Below are positions 46,133-53,441 of a stretch of 64,000 bases of DNA, piece by piece. The DNA is from Crocinitomicaceae bacterium (lineage in GTDB: Bacteria > Bacteroidota > Bacteroidia > Flavobacteriales_G > Salibacteraceae). Both the position numbers and the translations under genes were made by a program. Position 1 is the first letter of the stretch. The number at the start of each line of letters is the position of its first letter. Location of the stretch: contig PAVO01000019.1 in NCBI GenBank assembly GCA_002713215.1, positions 1-64,000 on the forward strand, read 5' to 3'. The notes under the pieces are model-generated. The model worked only from the letters and a program-made list of their open reading frames with translations, ran no database searches and was not told the origin of the DNA.

Positions 46133-46726
46133 CTAATTTCGAAATGGTTTATAATGGCTTTCATTGGCCAATTCAAGCATTTCCCGATCTCCTTTACTAT
46201 CTCCATAAGCCACGATAGATTTGTACTGACTTAGGTCCAATGCATTTTTTATTCGCAAAACTTTTTCAGGTCCGTAGCAGTTTTTGCTCGATAACATACC
46301 GGTTAAAAAGCCGTCTTTAACCTCGACAGTTGTTGATATTACTCGAATTCCCTGTGGAATGGCCCAGGGCATTATCCAATTTTCCGGTGATGCAGATACA
46401 ATAACGACGTCATCCGAATTATTCAAGTGGGAGTTTAGGGTTTCTATGGCCTTTGGTCTTAACAACGAAGGTAGAACCTGCAGAGAATAATGCTGGCATT
46501 GTTCGTTGAATTGGTTTTCAGATGCACCTTTAAAGAAGTACGAAAAGACCATGTTCTTGACCAGTCCATTACCCACAACTCCTAGCTTCATCAAAATAAG
46601 AATTGGGGAAAAGAAGATGAATCCCAATAAGAATTTGGATGTCCCATGGTAAAACTTTACGAAGGAAGTAAAGCTATCCGATTGGGTAATGGTACCATCA
46701 AAATCGAAAAGGGCAAGGGTTGTCAC
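46133..46726 (-). CDS. HAD-superfamily phosphatase of the arabinose-lipid operon
   Basis: 197 residues. HAD-IB subfamily: motif I LFDFDGT (nucleophile D8, acid/base D10), motif II VSASPE, a K in motif III (YGPEKVLRIK) and motif IV YGDSKGDREML. Two hydrophobic helices in the cap (FLLGFIFFSPILILMKLG) suggest a membrane-associated substrate. It overlaps the DprE2 gene by 4 bases (ATGA). Given the other three genes, its likely reaction is removal of the 5-phosphate from polyprenyl-phosphoryl-5-phosphoribose, the step done by a different phosphatase family (Rv3807c) in mycobacteria. The family call is secure; the substrate is inferred. Confidence 0.85.
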   Translation of the reverse strand: MTTLALFDFDGTITQSDSFTSFVKFYHGTSKFLLGFIFFSPILILMKLGVVGNGLVKNMVFSYFFKGASENQFNEQCQHYSLQVLPSLLRPKAIETLNSHLNNSDDVVIVSASPENWIMPWAIPQGIRVISTTVEVKDGFLTGMLSSKNCYGPEKVLRIKNALDLSQYKSIVAYGDSKGDREMLELANESHYKPFRN

Positions 46727-47454
46727 AAACTCAATTTCTTAAAAATAAACTCAGGGATATTTCGAATGATCAACATGATCCACCTCCAAATGCCGAGTAT
46801 GTATATTTCACTTTTTCCTTTTTTGGCTGCCTTTAGTATTGCTTTTGCAACTTGCTCTGGCTGTGCCGTTAGCGGTTTCGGTAATGGCAAGTTTTCAGTC
46901 ATTTTGGTTTGCACAAAACCCGGTTTTACGGTTAACACGTTTACTCCTTTTTTATGAAGCCTGTTTCGCAGACCAGACAGGTAGGTTGTAAACCCTGCTT
47001 TGGCACTACCGTAAACGTAGTTACTCATTCTTCCACGCTCTCCGGCAACCGAGCTAATTCCTATTATAGTTCCACTCCCTTTTGAGGCCATATCATTGGC
47101 TACTATATTTAAAATGGAAACCGCACCTGTAAAATTGGCATCTAATATTTCCTTGCACTGCTCCCAATCTTTCTCAGCTTGTTCCTGGTTGCCCAGGATG
47201 CCAAAAGCACAGATAACCACATCGGGAGAGTTACTCAAACCCTGATAAAAGCTCCTGTGAGAATCAAAATCCAAAGCATCAAAAACCTGAGTTGATACAG
47301 AAACTTTAAACCGAATTTCAAGATCGGATTTTAAAGTTCTTAATGCGCCTTCCCTTCTTGCTGCCAGTGTTAGGTGATATCCTTGCCGGGCCAAAAGTTC
47401 GCTGCACGCGTTTGCAATATCTGAGCTAGCTCCTAATATTAAAGCCGATTTCAT
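46723..47454 (-). CDS. dprE2: DprE2-like short-chain dehydrogenase (2-keto-erythro-pentofuranose reductase)
   Basis: 243 residues. SDR fold with nucleotide motif LILGASSDIANA, catalytic YVYGSAKAG (Y and K) and SSVAGERG. Several stretches match mycobacterial DprE2 as I remember it: FDALDFDSH, AFGILGNQE, SVAGERG.. NYVYGS.KAG, VLTVKPGFVQTKM, and a C-terminus of RNIPEFIFKKLSL. DprE2 reduces the keto intermediate made by DprE1 to polyprenyl-phosphoryl-beta-D-arabinofuranose, with NADH. It overlaps its neighbours on both sides by 4 bases, consistent with obligate co-expression with DprE1. Confidence 0.88.
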   Translation of the reverse strand: MKSALILGASSDIANACSELLARQGYHLTLAARREGALRTLKSDLEIRFKVSVSTQVFDALDFDSHRSFYQGLSNSPDVVICAFGILGNQEQAEKDWEQCKEILDANFTGAVSILNIVANDMASKGSGTIIGISSVAGERGRMSNYVYGSAKAGFTTYLSGLRNRLHKKGVNVLTVKPGFVQTKMTENLPLPKPLTAQPEQVAKAILKAAKKGKSEIYILGIWRWIMLIIRNIPEFIFKKLSL

Positions 47455-48779
47455 TCTTGTGTTTTTTGCGTTAACCCTAACCGTTCAGACTGAAGCGAAC
47501 TAAACAGATAGTTGGGGTTATACTTCTTAATTCTTCTTACAAATTCTTCGGCATTTGGGTAGCCCTTAAAAAAGGTTTCTTTTGCCATTCGAGCATCCTT
47601 CGTTAAATAGTGTCGACCTCCCAAATCCAGAATCATCTTGTCCAGCGCATCAAGAAACTCAAACAACCCTCTGCGAATTGGAAAGTCCAGTGCTAAAGTA
47701 AACCCTTCCATCGGGAAGGAAATAAAATCATCTTGTTTACCAAAAAGTTTTAGAACAACAAGCGGCGAAGCATGTCCGTACTCACGGATTTTGTCCAGAA
47801 CCCTTTGCATTCCCTCATTACTCTGTCCAAACGGAATAACAAATTGGTATTGCAGGAACCCTTTTTTTCCATAAATGCGATTCCACTTTAGTATGGCATC
47901 GAGTGGATAAAAGAAAGGGTCATAGTGAATAATGGAATGTTGCTCCTTTGAAAGTTGTTTGCCATAGTAGGCTGTATTAAATGCCTTTACTGTAATCTTA
48001 TTGGTTGAATTTGGTGGGGCGTTAAGCGGGAAGGTAACCTTAGACGCCTGGTGCAACTTCAAAGGGTTTTTTCCTTGCTTAGTATTTAACTGATCAATCC
48101 GGGCATGTTCTCCCAACAAAATTAGTCCCCTTCCTTTTGATTTCCCGGTTTGCAGGCAGTCAATCCAGGAAACGGAGTAAGTAGCGTTTTCGTTCTCACG
48201 AAATAAATCGACCAATTCATCCAGGTTCTTAGCCTTAATGCTTCTTTGATCTATAAAAGATGATTCAATTTTCTTAAGGCGAAACGTAACTTGAAGAATC
48301 ATCCCTGTCAACCCCATTCCACCACTTGTGGTTTCAAATAGTTCAACGTTCTCCTCAGAGGAACAGGTAACAATTTCCCCGGAAGCGGTTAAGAGATCAA
48401 GGGATACTACATGGTCATTAAAACAGCCATCATAATGATGATTCTTGCCATGAACATTGGAAGCAACGGCTCCTCCAACACTTATAAACTTGGTACCTGG
48501 TGTTACTGGAAGAAACCAACCATTAGGAACAATGATTTCCAACACACGGTCGAGTGTCATACCAGCCTGGCAGGTAAATACTCCATTTTGTATATCAAAC
48601 TCCAGTGCTTTGTTGTATGATAACATGGATGCTATTTGGTTATTGAGCGAAGAGTCTCCATAACAACGGCCATTACCTCGAGTAATAAAAGCTTCAGAAA
48701 ATGGTAGTTTACCCGAGTCGGTATAGGAAGATATTTGGCTATCAACGATGGGATAGTTACTCCAGTTAGCAATTTTCAT
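47451..48779 (-). CDS. dprE1: DprE1-like FAD-dependent oxidase (polyprenyl-phosphoryl-ribose 2'-epimerase)
   Basis: 442 residues from the ATG at 48779, one base after the UbiA stop; a start 12 codons earlier would run into that gene. FAD-binding (PCMH) domain with RGNGRCYGDSSLN, TPGTKFISVGGAVASNVHGKNHH and GGMGLTGM, then the C-terminal substrate domain with FYPLDAILKWNRIYG, GFLQYQFVIP and YLTKDARM..ETF. These match mycobacterial DprE1. The catalytic lysine (K418 there) is present in TKDAR. The cysteine bound by benzothiazinone drugs (C387, in CVDFPI) is alanine here (ALDFPI). The enzyme oxidises the ribose 2'-OH of polyprenyl-phosphoryl-ribose; DprE2 then reduces it. Confidence 0.92.
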   Translation of the reverse strand: MKIANWSNYPIVDSQISSYTDSGKLPFSEAFITRGNGRCYGDSSLNNQIASMLSYNKALEFDIQNGVFTCQAGMTLDRVLEIIVPNGWFLPVTPGTKFISVGGAVASNVHGKNHHYDGCFNDHVVSLDLLTASGEIVTCSSEENVELFETTSGGMGLTGMILQVTFRLKKIESSFIDQRSIKAKNLDELVDLFRENENATYSVSWIDCLQTGKSKGRGLILLGEHARIDQLNTKQGKNPLKLHQASKVTFPLNAPPNSTNKITVKAFNTAYYGKQLSKEQHSIIHYDPFFYPLDAILKWNRIYGKKGFLQYQFVIPFGQSNEGMQRVLDKIREYGHASPLVVLKLFGKQDDFISFPMEGFTLALDFPIRRGLFEFLDALDKMILDLGGRHYLTKDARMAKETFFKGYPNAEEFVRRIKKYNPNYLFSSLQSERLGLTQKTQE

Positions 48780-48780
48780 C

Positions 48781-49653
48781 CTAAAATATTTTACCGGAAT
48801 AAATGATACCAACAAAACTCAATACCCAGCACAACACCGTGATGAGAATAAACCGATCGGAGTATAGGGTTTCCACTGGAGAACCACTTTTGTCATCCAT
48901 TAACGCAATTTTCAGGTATCGCATTAGACCTGCGATAACAAAAATACTTGTTCCGTATACGTAGGGGCTACCAAATCGGCTTATCACTTCATCCGAAACA
49001 CAATAAGCGATGTAGGTTACAATGATAACCGCTCCCATCATGGTTAGGGAGGCATTAATAAAATCGAGGTTGTAGTAAGTAATGGATTCACGCGATGCTT
49101 TTCCTGTACCTAAATAGATCACCAAATCGTCGCGACGTTTGGCCAAAATCAAGAACATAGCCAGTAGGAAAACCATGATGATTATCCAGTGCGATAAGAA
49201 TGTTCCTGAGACCATTGCACCAGCAATAACCCTAAGTAAAAATCCGCTGGAGACTAAAAACAATTCCAAAATAGGTGTATTTTTTAGTCCAAAAGAATAG
49301 CCAAGGTTTATGATAAAATAGAGCCCGATAATTCCTGAAAAAACAGGGGATATCAGGTACGAACCTATTCCTCCGATTACCAGAAGAATAAAGAAAATGG
49401 TTAGCGCAGAAGAAGTACTTATTGCACCCGATGCCAGGGGTCGATTGCGTTTAATTGGATGAATTTTATCGGCTTCAATGTCTCTAAAATCATTAAATAT
49501 GTATACCGCGCTACTTACAATGCTAAAGACTAAAAATGCAGGAATGAGCAAATAGCTTTTTGCGTCCAACAACTCACCAGCAAAAAAGGCCGGGGCAAAA
49601 AGAAAGAGATTTTTAACCCACTGGTGAACCCTAAGCAGTTTTAGTACTACCAT
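48781..49653 (-). CDS. UbiA-family polyprenyl-phosphate phosphoribosyltransferase
   Basis: 290 residues with about nine membrane helices. It opens with LLRVHQWVKNLFLFAP, carries the Asp motif NDFRDIEADKIHPIKRNRPL and a second loop AKRRDDL, and matches the phosphoribosyltransferase branch of UbiA (Rv3806c type: RPRQWVKN, NDVRDVEADR.HP.KR.RP) rather than the quinone or haem branches. It would join PRPP to a polyprenyl phosphate, giving polyprenyl-phosphoryl-5-phosphoribose, the first committed step. First gene of a four-gene minus-strand operon; the 170 bp upstream holds no clear promoter match. The donor is inferred from family and operon. Confidence 0.88.
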   Translation of the reverse strand: MVVLKLLRVHQWVKNLFLFAPAFFAGELLDAKSYLLIPAFLVFSIVSSAVYIFNDFRDIEADKIHPIKRNRPLASGAISTSSALTIFFILLVIGGIGSYLISPVFSGIIGLYFIINLGYSFGLKNTPILELFLVSSGFLLRVIAGAMVSGTFLSHWIIIMVFLLAMFLILAKRRDDLVIYLGTGKASRESITYYNLDFINASLTMMGAVIIVTYIAYCVSDEVISRFGSPYVYGTSIFVIAGLMRYLKIALMDDKSGSPVETLYSDRFILITVLCWVLSFVGIIYSGKIF

Positions 49654-49799
49654 TAAAAGAGAAGTATTTGTTTGATTTTAGGATTTTCATCACTCGGGAA
49701 AATAATTGCTAAAAGTAGGTTTTTTCGTTTTTCCGGGTAATCAAGTAAGTGAGGATTCTATAGCTCTGAACATGTGATTAAATAAGGCCTGAAAAATTG

Positions 49800-49807
49800 T
49801 AGCTTTG
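49800..49807 (+). promoter_or_regulatory. -7 element (TAGCTTTG)
   Basis: Exact TAnnTTTG match 17 bases before the ATG at 49825; no clear -33 element at the usual spacing. Confidence 0.5.
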
Positions 49808-49824
49808 GCTAAACACTTATTGGT

Positions 49825-50772
49825 ATGAAAATATTGAAATCAGTTACTATTGGAGTTATTGCGTTGGTGGTAGTTGCCTTATTTGCTTTTCAAAGCGAAA
49901 AGGGAAAAGGACAGAAATGTCATCAGGGAAAGCACGTAAAAATATCACCTGAAATGAAAGCCAAGGTCATGGACGAGCGGGTTACGTTCGATAAATTGCT
50001 TTCCGCTTCGGAAAAAGAAACCATTGCAAAGGCCCGGGTTGAAATGAAGGAATTCAGAGTATATAAAAAAGGCCTGGATAAATCAACCATGACGGAGGAG
50101 GATTGGAAGAATCTCCACATAAAGAAAAAGGAAATTCTAGGCCCTCTTTTCAAGATTGCTGAAAATCATAAAGAGGATTTAATGGCAGTTAAAAAGAAAA
50201 TTCACGGTGATGCTTATAAAGGATGTCACGGAATGAAGAAGGAAGAATGCCGCAAAGGAGATAAAGCCAAGTGTTGCGATAAATCAGGAGTCAAGTGTGA
50301 TAAAGGTAAATATGACAAGGGCGATTGGGATAAAAAGGACCCTAACAAAGGTGGAGACAAAACTGGATATGATAAGGGTGTGGATAAAGGTGACTGGAAC
50401 AAGAAGGACAAGGGCGATTATGACAAGGAAAAATGTAAAGGATATTACTACAAGAGTCATGCGATTCGGTTTCTATTGTTAGACCCCGATAAGAACCCTA
50501 CCACCAAGGGTGGTTCAGAAGCACGTGTTTTCCCTAACCCATCGCTCTACAGGAATACCCTATCATTTAATCATGAAAACGATGGAGAGTTGATAATTGA
50601 TTTGGTAGACAAGGAAGGCAAGGTAATTAAGCAGATAATGAATGAATACAGGAATGCGGGAACCGTTGAAATAGAAGTTGATGTCTCAGAATTATCTGGT
50701 GGTAATCTATACTTTTATCGAATTAGCGACAATGGAACCATTTCAAATCAAAAATTCATGATGGCTGATTAA
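49825..50772 (+). CDS. Secreted Lys/Asp/Gly/Cys-rich protein with T9SS-type C-terminal domain
   Basis: 315 residues. A membrane or signal segment (4-22) lacks an obvious signal peptidase site. Residues about 40-135 form a charged helical region. Residues about 135-215 are low complexity: GCHGMKKEECRKGDKAKCCD then repeated KGDWDKKD, KGGDKTGYDKG and KGDYDKEKC, with six cysteines in about 30 residues plus a histidine, suggesting metal binding. The C-terminal about 80 residues look like a T9SS sorting domain (RVFPNPSLY, LVDKEGKVIKQIM, GNLYFYRI). Function unknown; a surface metal-binding protein is a guess. A terminator follows. Confidence 0.7.
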   Translation: MKILKSVTIGVIALVVVALFAFQSEKGKGQKCHQGKHVKISPEMKAKVMDERVTFDKLLSASEKETIAKARVEMKEFRVYKKGLDKSTMTEEDWKNLHIKKKEILGPLFKIAENHKEDLMAVKKKIHGDAYKGCHGMKKEECRKGDKAKCCDKSGVKCDKGKYDKGDWDKKDPNKGGDKTGYDKGVDKGDWNKKDKGDYDKEKCKGYYYKSHAIRFLLLDPDKNPTTKGGSEARVFPNPSLYRNTLSFNHENDGELIIDLVDKEGKVIKQIMNEYRNAGTVEIEVDVSELSGGNLYFYRISDNGTISNQKFMMAD

Positions 50773-50791
50773 GCAATCTTTATAGAATATG

Positions 50792-50818
50792 AAAAGGCTC
50801 ACTTTGTGGGCCTTTTTT
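50792..50818 (+). terminator. Terminator after the Cys/Lys-rich T9SS gene
   Basis: Stem 50792-50802 with 50806-50816 around a TTT loop, followed by T. The downstream TTTTTTATGCTCTGA also follows the tRNA-Asn terminator at 132-146. Confidence 0.87.
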
Positions 50819-50877
50819 ATGCTCTGAAAAATGGTTGTTCATAAAACAAGAGTTCTATATTCGCATTTCCATTTTAA

Positions 50878-50947
50878 GGGTCATTAGCTCAGTTGGTTTA
50901 CCCGCCCGTACCGAACTTGGTACGGCACGTTCGGGCGGGGAGCGCTG
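50878..50947 (+). pseudogene. 5' tRNA-Val fragment interrupted by a palindrome
   Basis: Bases 50878-50900 equal the first 23 bases of the intact tRNA-Val at 51210, and 50940-50947 (GAGCGCTG) equal the next eight. Between them, exactly at the 3' end of the D-loop, sits a 39-base insert (50901-50939). After 50947 the match ends and the GIY-YIG reading frame begins three bases later. It cannot make a tRNA. Confidence 0.88.
50901..50939. repeat. 39-bp GC-rich palindromic insert in the tRNA fragment
   Basis: Outer arms CCCGCCC and GGGCGGG enclose an inner hairpin, CCGTACC GAACTT GGTACGG. It is far richer in G+C than the surrounding DNA. It resembles a small mobile palindrome; no second copy occurs in this window. 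Confidence 0.75.
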
Positions 50948-50950
50948 ATT

Positions 50951-51184
50951 ATGAAAGTATATGTTTTAGAAAGCTTGGTGGACGGTTCTCACTATGTGGG
51001 GATGTCACAGAATGAGGAAAAAAGGCTTTTGGAGCATAATAGCGGAAAGGTTAAATCAACTAAGGCTAAAAAGCCGTAGAAAGTTATTTTTGTGGAGGAA
51101 TTTCAATCGAGACCAGAGGCTCGTCTACGGGAAAAGTATTTGAAAAGTGCCGCAGGTAGAAGGTTTAGAAAAACACTTGGCTGA
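50951..51184 (+). pseudogene. Small GIY-YIG nuclease gene interrupted by TAG
   Basis: From the ATG at 50951 the frame reads MKVYVLESLVDGSHYVGMSQ, a GIY-YIG nuclease start (VYVLESL and HYVGMS replacing GIY and YIG), then RLLEHNSGKVKSTKAKKP, a TAG at 51077-51079, and continues in frame with KVIFVEEFQSRPEARLREKY and LKSAAGRRF to TGA at 51182. Related proteins have tryptophan at the TAG position (KPW.L.F.E), one base away (TGG to TAG). The catalytic Arg and Glu regions are both present. It is either a freshly dead gene or a readthrough case. It lies wholly between tRNA pieces. Confidence 0.8.
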
Positions 51185-51209
51185 TTTTGATAATTCCGAT
51201 TTACTTAAA

Positions 51210-51284
51210 GGGTCATTAGCTCAGTTGGTTTAGAGCGCTGCCTTGACAGGGCAGAGGTCACTGGTTCGAATCCAGTATGACCCA
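51210..51284 (+). tRNA. tRNA-Val (anticodon GAC)
   Basis: Complete cloverleaf: acceptor GGGTCAT (51210-51216) with ATGACCC (51277-51283), discriminator A51284; D-stem GCTC/GAGC; anticodon stem CTGCC/GGCAG with GAC at 51245-51247; T-arm CTGG TTCGAAT CCAG. CCA is not encoded. This is the intact copy in a locus that also holds 5' and 3' fragments of the same tRNA. Confidence 0.97.
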
Positions 51285-51293
51285 CACAAACGG

Positions 51294-51322
51294 AAAGGGC
51301 TTCACAAAGTGAGGCCCTTTTT
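51294..51322 (+). terminator. Terminator of tRNA-Val
   Basis: Stem AAAGGGC-TTCAC with GTGAG-GCCCTTT around AAA, then T-rich DNA. Ten bases after the tRNA. Confidence 0.85.
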
Positions 51323-51368
51323 ATTTGTAGGAGTTCGTATGATTTGAACCAACAAAACAAAGTTTTGA

Positions 51369-51425
51369 GTTCGAGCCGACCGAAGGGAGCCCATGAGCGC
51401 AGCGAACTAATCCAGTATGACCCAC
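51369..51425 (+). pseudogene. 3' tRNA-Val fragment with T-loop insert
   Basis: Bases 51410-51425 equal the last 16 bases of tRNA-Val plus the following C (ATCCAGTATGACCCAC). GTTCGA of the T-loop is found at 51369-51374, and 35 foreign bases (51375-51409) separate the two, ending in CGAACTA, so GTTCG and CGAAC can pair as a terminal stem. A further perfect palindrome, TTAATCGCC/GGCGATTAA, follows at 51428-51459. Confidence 0.72.
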
Positions 51426-51427
51426 TT

Positions 51428-51459
51428 TTAATCGCCGTCGCCAAGGCTTTGGCGATTAA
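51428..51459. repeat. Inverted repeat beyond the 3' tRNA fragment
   Basis: TTAATCGCC (51428-51436) pairs with GGCGATTAA (51451-51459); a nested hairpin CGCCAA/TTGGCG lies inside. It may be the terminator or edge of the tRNA-Val element, or serve the minus-strand bestrophin gene ending at 51499. Confidence 0.6.
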
Positions 51460-51498
51460 TAATTGGCAAAAGTCTGGATCACAGCGTACCCTTAACCC

Positions 51499-52548
51499 CT
51501 ACATCTGAATATAATTCATGTTCTCTATAGGAGCAGGAAGGTTTTCAGGATCCTCTTCTATAATCTGCAAAAGATCCCGGGTAATACCCCTGGAAATATT
51601 CGAAATAGGAACATCATTAGGTGAACCTTCAAAGGGGTTTTCTCCCGCAAGGCCAATCCTTAACATGGTATTGAATACCCAAATTACAATGACTGTAAAG
51701 GGAATGTTCAACCATACAAAGTATGTACCTATAAATGGATTCGTTTTAGCTATTCCCAATCCCATGTTGGCAAATGCAGGTATTATTGCCATGGGCAGCA
51801 ACCACATAAAAATGTGGACAAAGTGATACCCGATACTTCCATACTGTTTGGGGTAGGGAAAGTTTTTAATCCGTTCGGATTTTCCCTGAAGTGCGGTTAG
51901 CTCCTGAAGTATTTGTTGCAAATTCAGCAGGCTAAAATCCCACAATTTCTTTTCGTCGGTTAGTTTTCTCAAATGTTTCGACTGAAGACTGATAATAGCG
52001 TTAGGTTTATTGTCTTTAGACATAACGTAGTCAAATTCTTCTTTCGAAAGGTGGGGTTTTAACTCATTTTCCAAGGCTATTTCGTATTCCGGAATATGGT
52101 ATTGATACTCTTCTTTTTTGTGAATAACTTCATACGATGCTTCCCATTCTTTCTTGGTACGCATTGCATATCGCAAGGCGGTTAACCAGGCGATGTGCCT
52201 ATTGGTTACAATTTTTATCTCTTCCGACTCGTCCTTTAAGGCTTCAGATCTATGCATATAAAAGCTGTCTTTCAACGTAATGATTAAAGACCTGGAAGCA
52301 TTGACAATCCCGCCCCAAATTTTTCGGGCTTCCCAAATTCTGTCGTAGGCAGCATTATTCTGGAAACCAACCATAAATGCTACGGCCGTACCTACCAGGG
52401 CAACCGGAGCTAGGGGCACCTGTAACCATTTTATATTCAGTAACTCATAAAGTGCGGTGATTGCTGTGGCAAAAATGAAAAAGAAAATGAGTTCTCGTTT
52501 GGTCCAGATTAATACACTCTTAAATGGGAATCTTCTTTGTACGTACAT
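51499..52548 (-). CDS. Bestrophin family (YneE/UPF0187) ion channel
   Basis: 349 residues. Bacterial bestrophin-like protein: N-terminal helices (ELIFFFIFATAITALYEL, VPLAPVALVGTAVAFMVGFQNNAAYDRIWEARKIWGGIVNASR), where the last stretch is the family signature, and C-terminal helices (FVHIFMWLLPMAIIPAFANMG, IPFTVIVIWVFNTML) followed by the ENPFEGSPNDVPI motif, matching the pore-cytosol segment of bestrophins. The family forms pentameric channels, mostly for cations in bacteria. It stands alone, with 227 bp to the divergent peroxiredoxin genes. Confidence 0.92.
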   Translation of the reverse strand: MYVQRRFPFKSVLIWTKRELIFFFIFATAITALYELLNIKWLQVPLAPVALVGTAVAFMVGFQNNAAYDRIWEARKIWGGIVNASRSLIITLKDSFYMHRSEALKDESEEIKIVTNRHIAWLTALRYAMRTKKEWEASYEVIHKKEEYQYHIPEYEIALENELKPHLSKEEFDYVMSKDNKPNAIISLQSKHLRKLTDEKKLWDFSLLNLQQILQELTALQGKSERIKNFPYPKQYGSIGYHFVHIFMWLLPMAIIPAFANMGLGIAKTNPFIGTYFVWLNIPFTVIVIWVFNTMLRIGLAGENPFEGSPNDVPISNISRGITRDLLQIIEEDPENLPAPIENMNYIQM

Positions 52549-52775
52549 ACTGTTCTATTTAGCCTTACAATGTATGAGCTTTTTAATTAATAGGTGGAGT
52601 TAGACCAAAAGTAGCCCAAGAGAATTTCCTGCCAAGGCATTATGTTCAATCGTCTCTAAAAATTTGATAAAAAAAGCGTAAATATCTAATTATCATGTAT
52701 TGACGTCAGGATTTCTCGGTTCGAATTTTAAATATTGGGAACTATTTTAATTAATTTAGTGCCAAACAAACACCT

Positions 52776-53438
52776 ATGAAAACTTCCCCGCAGTACCCGG
52801 CTCAGCGTGAGGAGCTATTGAAAAAATTTGGTGACGTTCCTTCACAAGAGATTAATTTCATTCGGAATATTAGTAAGGAAAACCCATTTAACCCCCTCAA
52901 AGCGGGTGATAAAGTTCCGGAATTTAAGCTCAAGAATCACCATGGGAAGGATGTGAATTTTAGTTCTATCTATTCCAGAGGGCCTGTAGTATTGTCGTTT
53001 AACCGTGGCAATTGGTGTGGGTTCTGTCAAATGGAATTGAATACGTGGAAATCCTTCCTTACCGATTTGGCATTTTATAGTTCAACCCTGGTTTCAATTA
53101 CTTCGGACATAACCTGGCGGAAGCATTTTGTAGATTCTATGGAAGGAAAAGATAATCTGGTCCTTCTTGAAGACCAGCACTTTGAAGTTGCAGATCGGTT
53201 TGGACTTCGTTATAAAATGTCAGAAGAATATGTCAATGCTTTTGAGGCTTTCGGAATGAGTCTAAATGACTTTTATGGTGAGCCGGCTGAGAACGACGTC
53301 CATTCTTTACCCGTGCCCGCAACGTTTGTAATTAATTCAGAAGGTATCATCATTTATGATTACTTCAATACCGACTACACCCAGCGCGTGGAACCCTACG
53401 AGATCATTAAAGTGCTTATTAAGAATTCAAAAAACTAA
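52776..53438 (+). CDS. Peroxiredoxin-like (AhpC/TSA) protein, first of a pair
   Basis: 220 residues, no signal peptide. Thioredoxin-fold AhpC/TSA domain from about residue 45 (GDKVPEFKLKNHHGKDV), with active-site segment NRGNWCGFCQMELN (CxxC rather than the single peroxidatic Cys of TPx) and the cis-Pro segment VPATFVINSEGIIIYDYF. Proteins of this subgroup are predicted thiol peroxidases or disulphide reductases in the cytoplasm. Its stop is 3 bases before the next gene, a paralogue of similar length, so the pair arose by duplication and is co-transcribed. Confidence 0.87.
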   Translation: MKTSPQYPAQREELLKKFGDVPSQEINFIRNISKENPFNPLKAGDKVPEFKLKNHHGKDVNFSSIYSRGPVVLSFNRGNWCGFCQMELNTWKSFLTDLAFYSSTLVSITSDITWRKHFVDSMEGKDNLVLLEDQHFEVADRFGLRYKMSEEYVNAFEAFGMSLNDFYGEPAENDVHSLPVPATFVINSEGIIIYDYFNTDYTQRVEPYEIIKVLIKNSKN

Positions 53439-53441
53439 ATC

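Noticed and set aside
51205-51444. 79-codon minus-strand frame across tRNA-Val
   Set aside because: It is the antisense reading of the tRNA and its 3' fragment (the familiar TGFEPVTSALS peptide) and is not a gene.
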